From Psoroptes ovis (taxonomy: Eukaryota > Arthropoda > Arachnida > Sarcoptiformes > Psoroptidae), in contig PQWQ01000036.1 in the NCBI GenBank assembly GCA_002943765.1, positions 233,501 to 297,500 of the forward strand: a DNA stretch of 64,000 bases, in the 5' to 3' direction. How positions within the stretch are numbered: position 1 is the stretch's first letter; every line of letters starts with the position of its first letter. Below the pieces are notes generated by a model. It ran no database searches. It was not told the origin of the DNA and saw only the letters and a list, made by a program, of their open reading frames with translations. This document shows, one piece after another, positions 39,986-50,796 of this stretch. The position numbers and the translations under genes were made by a program.

Positions 39986-40240
39986 ACATTTATTTGCATG
40001 TTAATCTTAATCTTAGTTTTTGATTCACTTAGTTATGCATTATTTCATTTTTAATTAAAATTTAATATTAATTTCAATTAACCATTACTTTGTCCATATG
40101 TTCATTTATTGAATTCAGTTCAAATTGTTAACAAAATTGAAGAGCTCCATCTAGCGTTTGTGTTTGAGAGTCAGTAGCAAGTAGTCTAAAACCGCATTGT
40201 TGATTGGTGTTTGATTAAAGAGCAAACAATATTTAAGAAA

Positions 40241-40618
40241 ATGGCTTCGATGGCTGATCCAGAATTGACGAGAGCATTCCAAGAGTTACAAATCCAAGTT
40301 CTGAACACACGTGAAAAGGTTCGACACATCGAAGCAGAAATATCAACATGTGAACGTCAAGCTTTAATTTATGAGATAACAAAGAAAACAGTGTCCGAGT
40401 TGAAACCTGGTCATCAATGTTTCGTTGGCTTAGGACGAGCTTTTGCCCGACAAGATCGACCTGAAGTGCTGGCTTTGATGGATTCTCGTATCGAAAAGAA
40501 TGAAGAAAAAATACGAGCAATGAAACAGGCCAAAGAGTATCAAGAAGCAAAAGTCAAAGAAACTGAAAATAACATCCGCGAAATGATCCAACAAAAAAAG
40601 AATGCCGATAAAAAGTGA
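40241..40618 (+). CDS. PFDN1: Prefoldin subunit 1
   Basis: Intronless, 125 residues, usual length for the family. Two long coiled-coil helices with the beta-prefoldin pattern: ELTRAFQELQIQVLNTREKV at the N terminus and VKETENNIREMIQQKK at the C terminus (VKEAEDNIREML in human PFDN1), joined by the hairpin region FVGLGRAFARQDRPEVLALM. The start at MASMADPE is preferred over the upstream non-ATG extension. The product is a subunit of the cytosolic hexameric prefoldin that hands unfolded actin and tubulin to the TRiC/CCT chaperonin. An AATAAA follows the stop at about 40660. Confidence 0.95.
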   Translation: MASMADPELTRAFQELQIQVLNTREKVRHIEAEISTCERQALIYEITKKTVSELKPGHQCFVGLGRAFARQDRPEVLALMDSRIEKNEEKIRAMKQAKEYQEAKVKETENNIREMIQQKKNADKK

Positions 40619-40843
40619 TGAATGATTTGATTTAATTTTGCATTAAAATTAATTAAAACTAAATAAAATTTATTGAAATATTATTTTATTATTTATTTTG
40701 TCATACTGTTTATGAATGATCAAATAGTTTTTTCGGTACTTTAGTTTATGAACAGGATAGCTTTAGTTTTGCGAATAACCTTTGATGAAATATTTGTTAT
40801 TGTTGATTTAACTCGAAACACGAAACAAATAATTGTAAAATTG

Positions 40844-40915
40844 GTAAGTTTAAATTAATAATTAATGATTTGATTATGAATGTAATTGTTGATTTAATCT
40901 AAATGATGATCACAG
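40844..40915 (+). other. 5' UTR intron of UQCRQ
   Basis: Donor TTG/GTAAGT at 40843/40844 and acceptor GATCACAG ending at 40915, four bases before the start codon at 40920. Inferred from splice consensus only. Confidence 0.5.
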
Positions 40916-40919
40916 CAAA

Positions 40920-41171
40920 ATGGGTGGAAAAAAATTCGGTAATCTTGCATTCATTCGTAATGTGATTTATGTTCGCTTGTCACCGTACGAACAGAAAGCT
41001 TTCCCAAATTATTTAGAGAACGCTTGGAATGGTTTCAGACGCGACTTTAACAGTGTTTTCCCGTATGCAGCACCACCTTTTTTGATCAGTTATCTAGTTT
41101 ATAAGTGGGGCAATCAAGAAAATGAAAGATTAAGTCGCAAGAATCCAGCCGATTACGCAAATGATGAATAA
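40920..41171 (+). CDS. UQCRQ: Cytochrome b-c1 complex subunit 8
   Basis: 83 residues, the family length. Clear family signatures: start MGGKKFGNLAFIRNVIYVRL, then LSPYEQKAFPNY, one membrane segment FPYAAPPFLISYLVYKWG and C-terminal SRKNPADYANDE (human RKNPAAYENDK). It is a nuclear-encoded supernumerary subunit of respiratory complex III in the inner mitochondrial membrane and needs no cleavable presequence. AATAAA overlaps the stop codon (about 41167). Convergent with MTPAP, 91 bases between stops. Confidence 0.96.
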   Translation: MGGKKFGNLAFIRNVIYVRLSPYEQKAFPNYLENAWNGFRRDFNSVFPYAAPPFLISYLVYKWGNQENERLSRKNPADYANDE

Positions 41172-41262
41172 ATATGTGTGCATATAGATAACCTGAGAGA
41201 AATGTTTAGAATATGAATCATATTAAAATTTGAATTATTTACATTTTATTTGACTATTATCA

Positions 41263-43122
41263 TTATTTATTGCTGATAAATGCTCGCAATCGATCATTAA
41301 CACGATCACTGAAAAGGTGACTGTAATGGAAATGATCTTGTTGAATTAAATGCAGAGATTGTTTACATAAACTCAGAAAACGCTCCAATTCCACATCGGA
41401 CACTGTTTTGGTTATGTTCAAGTGATCAATGAAAGGATTAATGATGTAACAGGCACTTGTTTTCGATGTCATTGGTTTGGCCACATCAACTTGTCCAGTT
41501 CTTAAATCAATGGCTTGTGTCCAGAAATTGTAATCAATTACAAATTGAAAGAATCCTTGAATAAGTTGATCAACATCAGTCTTATTATTTATTGATTCTG
41601 GTGGAATATTTGCTGATCCTTTTTGCCAATCATTAATGGTTGAGATGACCCGTTCTTGTTGGAGATAAGCAATGGCCAGCATGGTCAATTGAAAACTCGA
41701 AAACCAATTGCCAGGAATCGAATGTATGATGCCTATGCAAATGAATGATAACAAATAAGTAAATGGTCAAAACAGTGGTCATGACTTACCATGGAATTTG
41801 GCCCAAGATTTCAAAAAGAGAATCAAACCTCTGACTGATGGAGAACTGTTTGAACAGTGATGCAGATATGAAGCCATCTGAATGCCACTGTTACATTCAG
41901 TGTCGACCGAAATATCAATGTTGAAGCTTGGCATTATTCGAGAACGACATTTGATGATTGGCACAAAAGCTTTAAAAATGCATTGGATTTGCGGGAAATG
42001 TCGTATGTAGAAACGATCATCCATTTGGATGGTCGATTTGATGACTGAGGAAAGAGAACGCAATATCTTGACCGACCTCTGAGTTCGAATTTTTTTGCTA
42101 TTTGAATTGACCAAACATAAATCCAAGTCAGAATCTTGACAGCCAAATCCAGATACATCCGATCCGAACGGTATCAATTTGTTTGGTTGAATCAATGATT
42201 GTTTGAGCATTTGTTCTAATTGATGGCAAATCATGAATCGAATTCGATACTGCTCAATCGGAATCAAGTCTTCACCTTGCATGACACTCTCAATTAGATG
42301 TGTGATTTGTGCTTCATTATTTTCGTATCTTTGCATATGACGAGATGCTTGCTTTAGGAGATAATCGTCAAAATTTGTGATTGGTTCATCATTCTTTGCT
42401 CTTATTATTCGATACCTATTCATTGAACCCTGTGAGAGAATATCTGGCTTGAAAAATATTTTGATTTTGTCAGTGTTCTTGATCACTTTGATGGAATCAT
42501 TTAGCCAGCACATATTATTGTGGACATTGACTCCATGTTTTGATCGTAAATCTATTCGGTGAAATGAATCAGTGAGAATTGCATTCAAAAGTGATGATAA
42601 CTTACATCTGGTGGCTATGGCCAATTGCTGGTCAGTATCGAAATGGACTAGTAAAAATCGTTTTGAATGTCGTCCACCTCTCAACGACCCATTCGAATCG
42701 ATTCTCCATCTGTGAATTGATTCAGCTTTAGAATCAAACAACTGAGTGTAGAGAGTGTTATTATCATTAAACCAGAGATGCCGCAAATTAGATGTAACAT
42801 CTTCAATCAACAAAGATTGACGAGCTAAACATTTGCCGTGTTCAATCACTTGATCAAAAGCAGTTAATCCGCAGAGATTAGATTTGATACATTTGATTAC
42901 ATTTTGATGTGGTGACCTAGACAGAATCGAACTTCCCTTGATGGTCATCACCGAGAATTTGTGATACCACATGACACTCGCGTATTGTAAGCAAAGGCCA
43001 ATAGATGGCATCACTATTCGAGAAAAAACCAAAACAACACTGATCACGTGATTAGCAACTTTGACGATAGACTTTGTTTTGCAATTAGTGCTGACAAAAC
43101 TGAGTTGTGAGAATGCAAACAT
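41263..43122 (-). CDS. MTPAP: Mitochondrial poly(A) polymerase
   Basis: Two exons, 41790-43122 and 41263-41732 (phase 1), 600 residues. The nucleotidyltransferase core is intact: LIPFGSDVSGFGCQDSDLDL holds the catalytic Asp332 and Asp334, and FNIDISV supplies Asp403. The PAP-associated part follows (VRGLILFLKSWAKFHG, NWFSSFQLTMLAIAYLQ, YIINPFIDHLNITKTV; the last is typical of MTPAP). Residues 60-230 would hold the RNA-binding-like N-terminal domain. The first ATG gives a hydrophobic, basic, acid-poor N terminus suitable for mitochondrial import; Met38 is an alternative start. The enzyme adds poly(A) to mitochondrial transcripts in the matrix. It shares a promoter region with SACM1L, whose start is 70 bases away on the other strand. 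Confidence 0.9.
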
Positions 43123-43192
43123 CGAATAGATAAGCCAGAACTTGACATATTGCGAGCCATTAAGTACATATCAATCAAAAAAGGCATTAATT
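43123..43192. promoter_or_regulatory. Putative bidirectional promoter, MTPAP / SACM1L
   Basis: Only 70 bases separate the start codons of two divergent genes. Both transcripts must start here or inside the other gene's first exon. I see no TATA box; the mapped start sites are unknown. Confidence 0.45.
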
Positions 43193-45146
43193 ATGGAATT
43201 GCCGTATTTTGTGCATCGTAAACTACGGTTGTAAGTACCCAAGAGCAGTAACCAGTGAAATGATGATGGCTAATTCTTAGTTTTATTTTGAGACAGTTAT
43301 GAAACGATTGATTATTTTTATTTGATACCAGTCGACCAATCAGAATCAAAAGATCGACAAGCGTTGAGTATTAATCGAGTGACTGAAGAAATTAATTTTT
43401 TCGAAGGTAAGTCACAAAATTTGCATTTGACACGGCTAAATGAAATGATGCTTTCAAATAATGACAGATTGCGAAGCTATCGAACGGTCAGTTTTCGCTG
43501 ATGTTTGTTACGGCATATTCGGCATAATCAGACTGATATCAGGCAATCATCTCATACTAATAACTGAAGCTAGTCCGATTGGAGAAATATATTGGCCCGG
43601 TGCAATCGTGTATCGAGTGGACAATGTCCGAATCGTGCCTTACAATGATCCTGATTGCGTTAATGAGTCACGTCGACCAGTACTGAACGACGAGCAGAGA
43701 GATTACAATAATCGCTATTTGCTTATGTTGCAATCAATACTGCGAATGCCATCATATTACTTCTCGTATGTCTACGATCTTTCTTCATCATTACAGCGAA
43801 CAAACCGGCAAACTGGTCATAGCAAAACACTTATTGAGTCATCTAACATGGAATTTGTGTGGAATCGAGCACTGCTAAGTCCTCTGATAGCTCAACCAAA
43901 GTTGCATTATTTTGCTTTACCAATCATTTGCGGATTTGTGGCCATTCATCAAGATTTAATTAAACAACGCCGATTTCGCTGGGTTTTGATTAGCCGTCGA
44001 AGCACGAATCGATGTGGAACAAGGTGGTTCGCTCGTGGAATCAACACAGATGGTCATGTAGCGAATTTCATTGAGACTGAACAGATTTTGATAACTGATC
44101 AAGATGAACGTTTTTCACTGCTTCAGATTCGTGGGTCGATTCCATTGTATTGGTCACAGTTGCCTAATCTTCGTTATAAACCATCGTTTGTGATACCAAA
44201 TGCGCCGCACATTGAAAGCTATGGTCATCACGTTCGTCGCTTGGCTCGTGAATATGGTCGACTTTGTTTTGTGAATTTAATTTCGACAAAAGGTTCCGAA
44301 GGCAGATTAGGCAAATCATTCATAGACGTAGTTAACGATGGCAATTTCAATCGCGGCAATGACATCCCATTCGTGAATCTCGAATCATTTGATTTTCACA
44401 ACGAATGCAAACGACATGGATGGTGGAAAGCAATGTCCAAATTGCTCGAACAAATTCGTCCTTACATCGAAGAATATGGATATTTCTCTTGCTCTGGTTC
44501 AGGCGCCGTCATAAGTATTCAGCAAGGTATTATCAGAACTAATTGCATCGATTCGTTAGACCGAACGAATGTCGTGCAGAGTATGATTGCCAAATATGTG
44601 CTGCGAAAGCAGATGGTTGATTCATCGATTTTATCCGAACGAGAAATGATCGAAAGTTATGGCACATTGAATGCGATTTTCTCCAACATTTGGGCTGATC
44701 ATGCAGATGTTTGTTCAACGCAATATGCCGGTACAGCAGCACTTAAATCAGATTTTACCCGAACTGGCAAACGTCGTTTGAGTGGAATGATTGCTGATGC
44801 TTGCAATTCAATGATTCGATACTACAAAAACAATTTCGAGGATGGATTTCGACAGGACTCCATCGATTTGATTCTGGGCACATATCAAGTGGACGCACGG
44901 GAAGGCAAACAAATGAAATGTCCATTGGAGAAGCGAAATTTGGTCAAAATCTTTCTGCTGCCAGTCCTCTTTTGGTTATCAATGGCCATGTCTGTTTGGA
45001 CAGTGCTTCTTTATGGAAGCCTTTTTGACATGGAACATGCTATGTACACATTGTTCTGGCTGGCGATGGCATCCATCTGCCTGTTGATTATGTACTATTT
45101 GGGAAATGAATTTGCCGATTATCCCACACTGGTCCGAAGACGTTAA
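43193..45146 (+). CDS. SACM1L: SAC1-type phosphoinositide phosphatase
   Basis: Three exons, 43193-43230, 43297-43406 and 43468-45146; phases agree, 608 residues (human 587). The Sac domain has FVWNRALLSPL, RRSTNRCGTRWFARGI, then the catalytic CX5R as RTNCIDSLDRTN with Cys409 and Arg415. The conserved ALKSDFTRTGKR and MIRYYKNNFEDGFRQDSIDL follow. Two C-terminal membrane helices (IFLLPVLFWLSMAMSVW and YTLFWLAMASICLLIMYYL) anchor it. SAC1 dephosphorylates PI4P and related lipids at the ER and Golgi. The start MELPYFVHRKL is in a 38-base first exon. The poly(A) signal AATAAA at 45170-45175 lies 24 bases after the stop, just before the stop of the convergent ENOPH1-like gene. Confidence 0.95.
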
Positions 45147-45190
45147 TTTATTGATTTGCTTTGTTTTTTAATAAATTTCAATCATTCTTA

Positions 45191-45997
45191 CTACACAAAT
45201 TCAATGTCGGTGAATGTCCTTGCGATGGGAATGTCACGGCAAATTTCCAATGCCTGGTCAACAGCCGGTCCATGAGTCAGCACCAAGATGACGTTGAGTC
45301 CGGCTTGTTTGGCTGCTTTGCCCTGTTCGGCCGATTTAGTCAGGAAGACAATGTCAGATGTTCGTTGTCCGATTTTAGAAGCAACTTTGGTGAATGTCTC
45401 TGGATTAAGCAGGGAACCGATTGATGTATCAAAGTGGTCATCAATAACCAAATTGAGGTCTCCATGAGATGTTTTAGACATGAACCTTCGACTGGCTTCT
45501 GCCCAACCATTGGACAAGATGTACAGTTTGATTGATTTGTTATTTTTCCATTTTTGCACTGTGATGGCCACATCGGAATAAACCGGAGTGGTTATTTTGT
45601 TGCGTTCGTAGCCATCGAACCAAACCTGAAAACGGAAAAAGGCATATGCCTTGGTTTCTTTTTCGTTGTCCAGACAGTACTGAATGTAACGACACACTTG
45701 TTCAATCAGCTCTTTTTTGCGATTTCGCGATACACTGCTTGTGCTGGCACTCTTCATTGATGAACCATTACTGTCATTCATTTGGATTTTAGGAGCCTTT
45801 GCGTCGCGTTCAGCTGTTTCGGCCAATTTTTTCACAGCTTCTTTGCATTCTGATTTGGACCAGTTATTTTCGAGATAAACACGATAAGCCACTTTGAAGT
45901 AAGGCACTAAAAGCTTTTCGACAAATGATTCGCGTGCTACAGTGCCAGCAATATCAAACAGAACAGCGTTTGGTTTTTTTACTTTAACCTGAACCAT
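45191..45997 (-). CDS. ENOPH1: Enolase-phosphatase E1-like protein with catalytic residues replaced
   Basis: Intronless, 268 residues, HAD superfamily. Overall match to enolase-phosphatase E1 is clear: LFDIAGTVARESFVEKLLVPYF at the start, the alpha-helical cap with YIQYCLDNEKETKA, and HFDTSIGSLLNPETFTKVA. Human E1 has DIEGT, SSGS, GHK and LTDV at catalytic sites. Here the nucleophile Asp15 is kept, but the acid/base Glu is Ala17, the motif III Lys is Leu196, and the motif IV Asp is Lys221; Ser162 is kept. The active enzyme works in the methionine salvage pathway (2,3-diketo-5-methylthiopentyl-1-phosphate). This copy is therefore probably catalytically weak or dead (inference). Its own AATAAA on the minus strand (45147-45152) sits directly behind the SACM1L stop. 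Confidence 0.85.
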   Translation of the reverse strand: MVQVKVKKPNAVLFDIAGTVARESFVEKLLVPYFKVAYRVYLENNWSKSECKEAVKKLAETAERDAKAPKIQMNDSNGSSMKSASTSSVSRNRKKELIEQVCRYIQYCLDNEKETKAYAFFRFQVWFDGYERNKITTPVYSDVAITVQKWKNNKSIKLYILSNGWAEASRRFMSKTSHGDLNLVIDDHFDTSIGSLLNPETFTKVASKIGQRTSDIVFLTKSAEQGKAAKQAGLNVILVLTHGPAVDQALEICRDIPIARTFTDIEFV

Positions 45998-46219
45998 TCT
46001 TGCAGAATGCTGACTGTAAATGGTGCCATTTTGTTCGATTAAATAAGCAATTAATGCTATTTTTGTGTTAATTTCATTTAATCAAATTGGTTGTCACTGG
46101 GAAATCTTTCTGGCAAAATTCGATTGCTGGGAAATTTTCCATGTGTTTTTTTCTGTTTGTATTTAGTCAAATCAAAATATTTGTTTTTATTAATTTAGAA
46201 TAGATTTAATGACTGATAC
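45998..46219. promoter_or_regulatory. Shared upstream region, ENOPH1-like / WDR18
   Basis: 222 bases between divergent start codons. Contains AT-rich runs and no clear TATA box. Promoters of both genes must lie here or in UTR/intron sequence next to it. Confidence 0.4.
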
Positions 46220-47916
46220 ATGGCCAGGATCCAGGTATGTCAGAAATGATTGAATTTATTTGAGATAAATGAATGAATTGTTTTATGGAATGTAGATAGC
46301 AATAAGCACACCAATGTGCTTAGCTGATGACTGCATCGCAGTTTGGGATGTTGGTACTGGTAACATGCTAAGCACTTATCGTTGGAATGATCATAAATCA
46401 GCCAATTTTATTCCGAGACATTGTATTGATCGAATTGGTTATGATTATCTGATAAATAGCTATCAGAATAGTCCTCTACTAAATGTTTGGTCAATGGATG
46501 GTAAGAATCGTTTACATTCGAAGATAGTTTTACCTGGCAATGTTGGTGCATTGTGTGTGACGCCTGACAGTAATTATTGTTTGGTTGCAATTGACACTCG
46601 TTTGTACATTTGGCAATTGGCATCTGGGTATTTGTTGGCAGTACTTGATGGTCATTATCAATCGATTCGAGTTGTGAGAGTGAATTCTGATCAGACTCAT
46701 TTAGTAACTGGAGGCGATGATGGAATGATTGTCATTTGGAATTTCGTCAAAGTGATTGTGCCCGATGCTCAGGAATCGTTTTCGGTGGTTGATGGTCAGT
46801 GCAGTCGTTCAGAACCAGAGCGAGCCATCACAAATTCCTCCACTGCCATTCTTGACATTCATATGGGTCTTGGCAGACCGACCAATGTGCGTTTTGCAGT
46901 CTGCGCTGAACAATCGCCGACTGTCAAACTATACGAATTAATGTCTGGAGTATTGCTGGCCTCAGTCTCGTTTCCACAGTCAGTCACATCAGTGATAATG
47001 GATCGTATGGAAAGAGCTTTATTTGCTGGATCATTCACAGGAGAAGTGTATGAACTTTTGCTTTGTCCAATGTACAAACAACAAAAAACAGTCGATGAAT
47101 TAATAATGATCAATGAAAAAAGTGAACAGTCCCAGAAGTTTGAGGGCCATTCGATGGCTGTGAATGCAATGGCCATTACGATTGATGGCCAAGCTTTGCT
47201 GACAGCATCACAGGATAAAACGATCAGGATGTGGCACATTCGCAGTCATCAATGCATGCGAACTGTTCACTGCAAAGGACCCGTCTCTAATTTGATTGTC
47301 TGTGCCAGTATGGCTGGCTTATTCCTATTCGATTCACTTGAATCATATAATTATTCCCTGAACACTCGAGAAAATCATGCGGATCTTTCTCTGGCCAATC
47401 ACAAAGTGGCCAAGCCATCGAACAATGATCATCTGAGGCCTCAATCGATTGAACAAACACTGCGAGCGTTGCCTAATCCACCGAAACCAATAAGTGCCAC
47501 ATTTGAACGAAACATTTTCCAATTACGATTTAATCCAATCGATTTGATTGGCGGCGGAAAGCCTCATGTTGACCATGCTGAACCAGACCAACATCTCGAT
47601 GCATTTGCCAACGGCGGTTGTTTATGGATACGAAACAATGAAAGTGGACAATTGGGCCCTTTTGAATCAGAGATTGAGGTATGGAAATGAATAGATTTAT
47701 TGATTATTTGAATAAATTAAATTAAATATGATTTCTGTACAGCAGATCAATGAACAAGCGACAACCATAAATGAGGAATGTATGAAACAAATGTCGGATG
47801 AAAATCACAAAGATGAAAACAGCCAAAACGATCAGCTGATTGGCAAATTGCGGCAGGCCAACCATCAATTGTACGAATTCGCAATGGAGGCAATATTTGA
47901 AGGTTGCAGCAAGTAA
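46220..47916 (+). CDS. WDR18: WD-repeat protein 18 (rRNA-processing complex)
   Basis: Three exons, 46220-46234 (five codons, MARIQ), 46296-47678 and 47743-47916; 523 residues. The start exon is the ATG whose frame fits the join (MARIQ-IAISTPMCLADDCIAVWD, as in the human N terminus). At least six WD repeats are visible: NVWSMDG, LYIWQLASGYLLAVLDGHYQ, VTGGDDGMIVIWNF, VKLYELMSGVLLASV, LFAGSFTGEVYEL, LLTASQDKTIRMWHI; CMRTVHCKGPVSN is very close to human WDR18 (CIRTVALKGPVTN). The last exon is a Gln/Glu-rich helix ending in an NHQLYEFA stretch. WDR18 works with PELP1, TEX10, LAS1L and SENP3 in 60S ribosome assembly in the nucleolus. The extra length over human (432) lies in loops and the tail. Confidence 0.92.
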
Positions 47917-48166
47917 TCATCTAAGAAGACTGGGCATCGTTTCTGAATTTGACAGTTTTACTCCTTGAAAAATGATCAGTATTGATGGGTCGATCGCGTG
48001 ACAGCAGCAAATTGGTTGGCTGTGTGAATTGTATTTGTTCGCTTGGCATTACTTTGAGTTGATTGTATCTGAAATGAAAATGAATAGTTTTTGTAATAAA
48101 TGAACATATTTTTCTTTGCTTTGTACGGCTGTGCATTTGCCAATTTGTTCAATTGTTTTTTCGTTC

Positions 48167-50796
48167 TCAAAATCGTTGCATAAATGTGGAAAGGGTGAAT
48201 TTGGGTCTAGAATTATCGATCGGGTTGAGACCATTTTGCGCATCAGAATTTCGATTTTTTAGCAGGGACCACGAATTTCGGATTCGCTCAAGGAATTCCT
48301 GGCCAAAGAAATGGGGATTCTGGTCACTTGGCGATGACATTGACGAAGATGAGAAGAGTGTTCGGCGTCTGTATCTGTAACTAAATCGATTATTGAATGT
48401 GATCAGTTTACATGCAGACCAATTTAATTTGTTCAGAACACGAAACAGTGGAATTGGGGAACGTAAAAGTCGCTTGAGAATTGAATTGAATGATTGCGTG
48501 AGACAATTGATTCGATTCTAATTTGGGATTTGCATTGATTAAGACAGAAAGAGAGTAGCCAGTAATCGAATCGATCACCAAAGCCACCATTGTTTGTGGA
48601 AACCATCAGCTGACCTTGACTTTCGAAATCTGTTCTCAAAGGAGCAATCAGTTTAATGTGCGAATTAAAGGCATTTCTATGCATTTCTATGATTAGTTTT
48701 AGTTTCTCTTAGCAGTCTATGATTTGATTGTTAGTATTTGCAGTTGTCAAAAAGCAAAAGAAGAAAACGAGATCAACTTACGAATAAAATGCGATTGCAG
48801 TGACCATCACAAACATAAGCGAGCCCAGTGCAATAAGAGTACCAATCAGACCAGTCTGAACACGCGACAATGACTGACCGGAAGGATGATGACTGTTTGC
48901 TGTGGACAAATCATGTTGTCTTGATCGAAGTGAAGACGATTGATGATTATTGCTGTGGCCGTCGTGATCGAATCTGGAGGCACTTGGTTCGGTTGTCAGA
49001 TAATTCGTACTGCTGCTGATGGTCGTAGTGCTTAGAGTGGTTGTGTGGTCAAATTTGGAGAAATACCTAGGTGGCTGATCGCTCACATCTGGCTCCGGAT
49101 CGTTTTCGCTTACTTCGTATTGATTGTTGGCTGAATGTGATTTTTCGTATTCGATTTCATTTGGCTCTCTTTCTTCGGCCATCGACGAAATCGAACCATC
49201 AGCAGTGTTTGCCAAAATTGAGGCATCTGAGATGCATTCAGTGACGCCGATACATTCGTCTGTCATAAGTGGCTGATTGCAGTAAAAATAGTTGTGGGCA
49301 CTCGGTCGATACATTTCAAGGGAATCTGTGGTTGGCATGAGACTAGCGTCAGACCTGTGCCGTCTGCTGTGAATTAGATAAGACTGTCGCTCGAAAAGTC
49401 GACACATACGACTAATGTGACCATCACAATGAATGACACCGTCTCCGAAACACTGAAATTGAGAACGTCTGCCGATGGTCATCGTAGGACAAATTGATTC
49501 AATTCGGAAGTGACATTGACGTGGCATAAATGGTATGATCGGTTGATTTGAGTGTGGCAATGTCAAATGTGGCAGTGTCATGTGAGGTGATGGTGGCATC
49601 GTATGAAACATGGGCCCATGCATATCGGTGACGAAATCAGGATCAAATGTTTCCATGAAGGGATCCATTGTTTGAGTGGTGGACTCCATTGTTGAAGGGC
49701 TAATCGTGGTCGTAGTTCTGGCCATTATGCTGGGTCGTCTTTTGAAGTAGCCATCATCTTTTGAATCATCGTAAGGAGGTGGCAGAGTGATTGCGATGGT
49801 TTCGTAGACATCCTCTGGTTTAAGTGACTCAGTGGTGGTTGGCATCGATGTCTCAGTCTCAGATTTTTCAGATGATTCAGTGCTGAGCTCATCATCGTAA
49901 ACTGAAGTGGTCGTTGCAGTTGTGGTCGTAGGTCGTTCAGTGGTCAGTATGGATGAGGGATGAGAGTCTTGTTTTTTGTGTCGATTCAATTCTTTGAGAG
50001 AGATGATTGTCGTAGATTCAGTTGCGACTGTGGAATGATCGTAGAGCAGCATTTGTTGGTCACCATTTTTCACTTTGACTTTGACTAATGTCTTTTTCTT
50101 TTTTCTTGTCTTTTTTTCTTCAAATGAATCACTAAAAGTTCTGGCTTCTCGAACATTTGCTTGGATTGAAGAGGCAGTTGTGGTCATGATGGATGAAGGA
50201 GAAGTTGTGACCAGCGAAGTCAAACGAGGCACGGTGGTCGATGAGAGATGATGATGCAGATTACCTCCCAGCCGGATGTATTTTTTGCGAATGTTACTGA
50301 TCCTGGTCGACGGTGAGGCACTGGTCGTCGGTTTATGGATGGGAGATTGGGGCGAAGCGAAAGTTTGGTTTAAACGCCGATTGCGATTTATGAGAATCTG
50401 AGTGAAATTAATGAAACGAACTTGATGAATGTTTTGGTCCGGTAATCGCTTCCGTGTTTCAGGCACTATGAAAAGTGATCTGCTTGGAGATCGCATTAAT
50501 AACGATCGATGTTCAGTTTCATTTGAATGGTTATGGATTATCTCATTGTCATCAGTCGAAACGAATGACAAATCGTGCACAGTCATTAACATTTGTGTGT
50601 TGTTGGCGTTGATTATGTTGGCTATTGTAATTGGTATTTATTCATTGAACAAAACATTTGACAAAATCATTATTTGAACATAGATAGACATTGATTGTCA
50701 CTTACCGCAGTGATTGTGGATTAAAATAATGATAATCAACAGCGAAAATTGCTTTTCCGGATGCAACGTTTGGTGTAGTTGAATGGTCAAGTCCAT
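48167..50796 (-). CDS. Mucin-like type I membrane glycoprotein, unknown family
   Basis: Three exons, 50706-50796, 48782-50621 and 48167-48374; 712 residues. Exon 1 encodes a hydrophobic signal sequence (QFSLLIIIILIHNHC). The ectodomain is rich in Thr/Ser/Pro (STTVPRLTSLVTTSPSS, TERPTTTTATTT), as expected for O-glycosylation, with one Lys-rich block (KKTRKKKKTLVKVKVK) and a Cys-containing segment around 370-480 (CHFRIESICPTMTIG, CFGDGVIHCDGHISRMC, CNQPLMTDECIGVTEC). The membrane segment is LIGTLIALGSLMFVMVTAIAF near 620-642, followed at once by YRRR in the next exon, which fits a stop-transfer. The cytoplasmic tail is about 68 residues. The tail may differ: an extra exon at about 47921-48064 has an excellent acceptor (TTTCATTTCAG) and coding-like sequence but I found no good in-phase donor. 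Confidence 0.65.

Noticed and set aside
48408..48684. Minus-strand frame in the last intron of the mucin-like gene
   Set aside because: It could join in phase after the membrane segment, but it lacks the stop-transfer basic residues and ends after 80 residues; the YRRR exon at 48374 fits the topology better.
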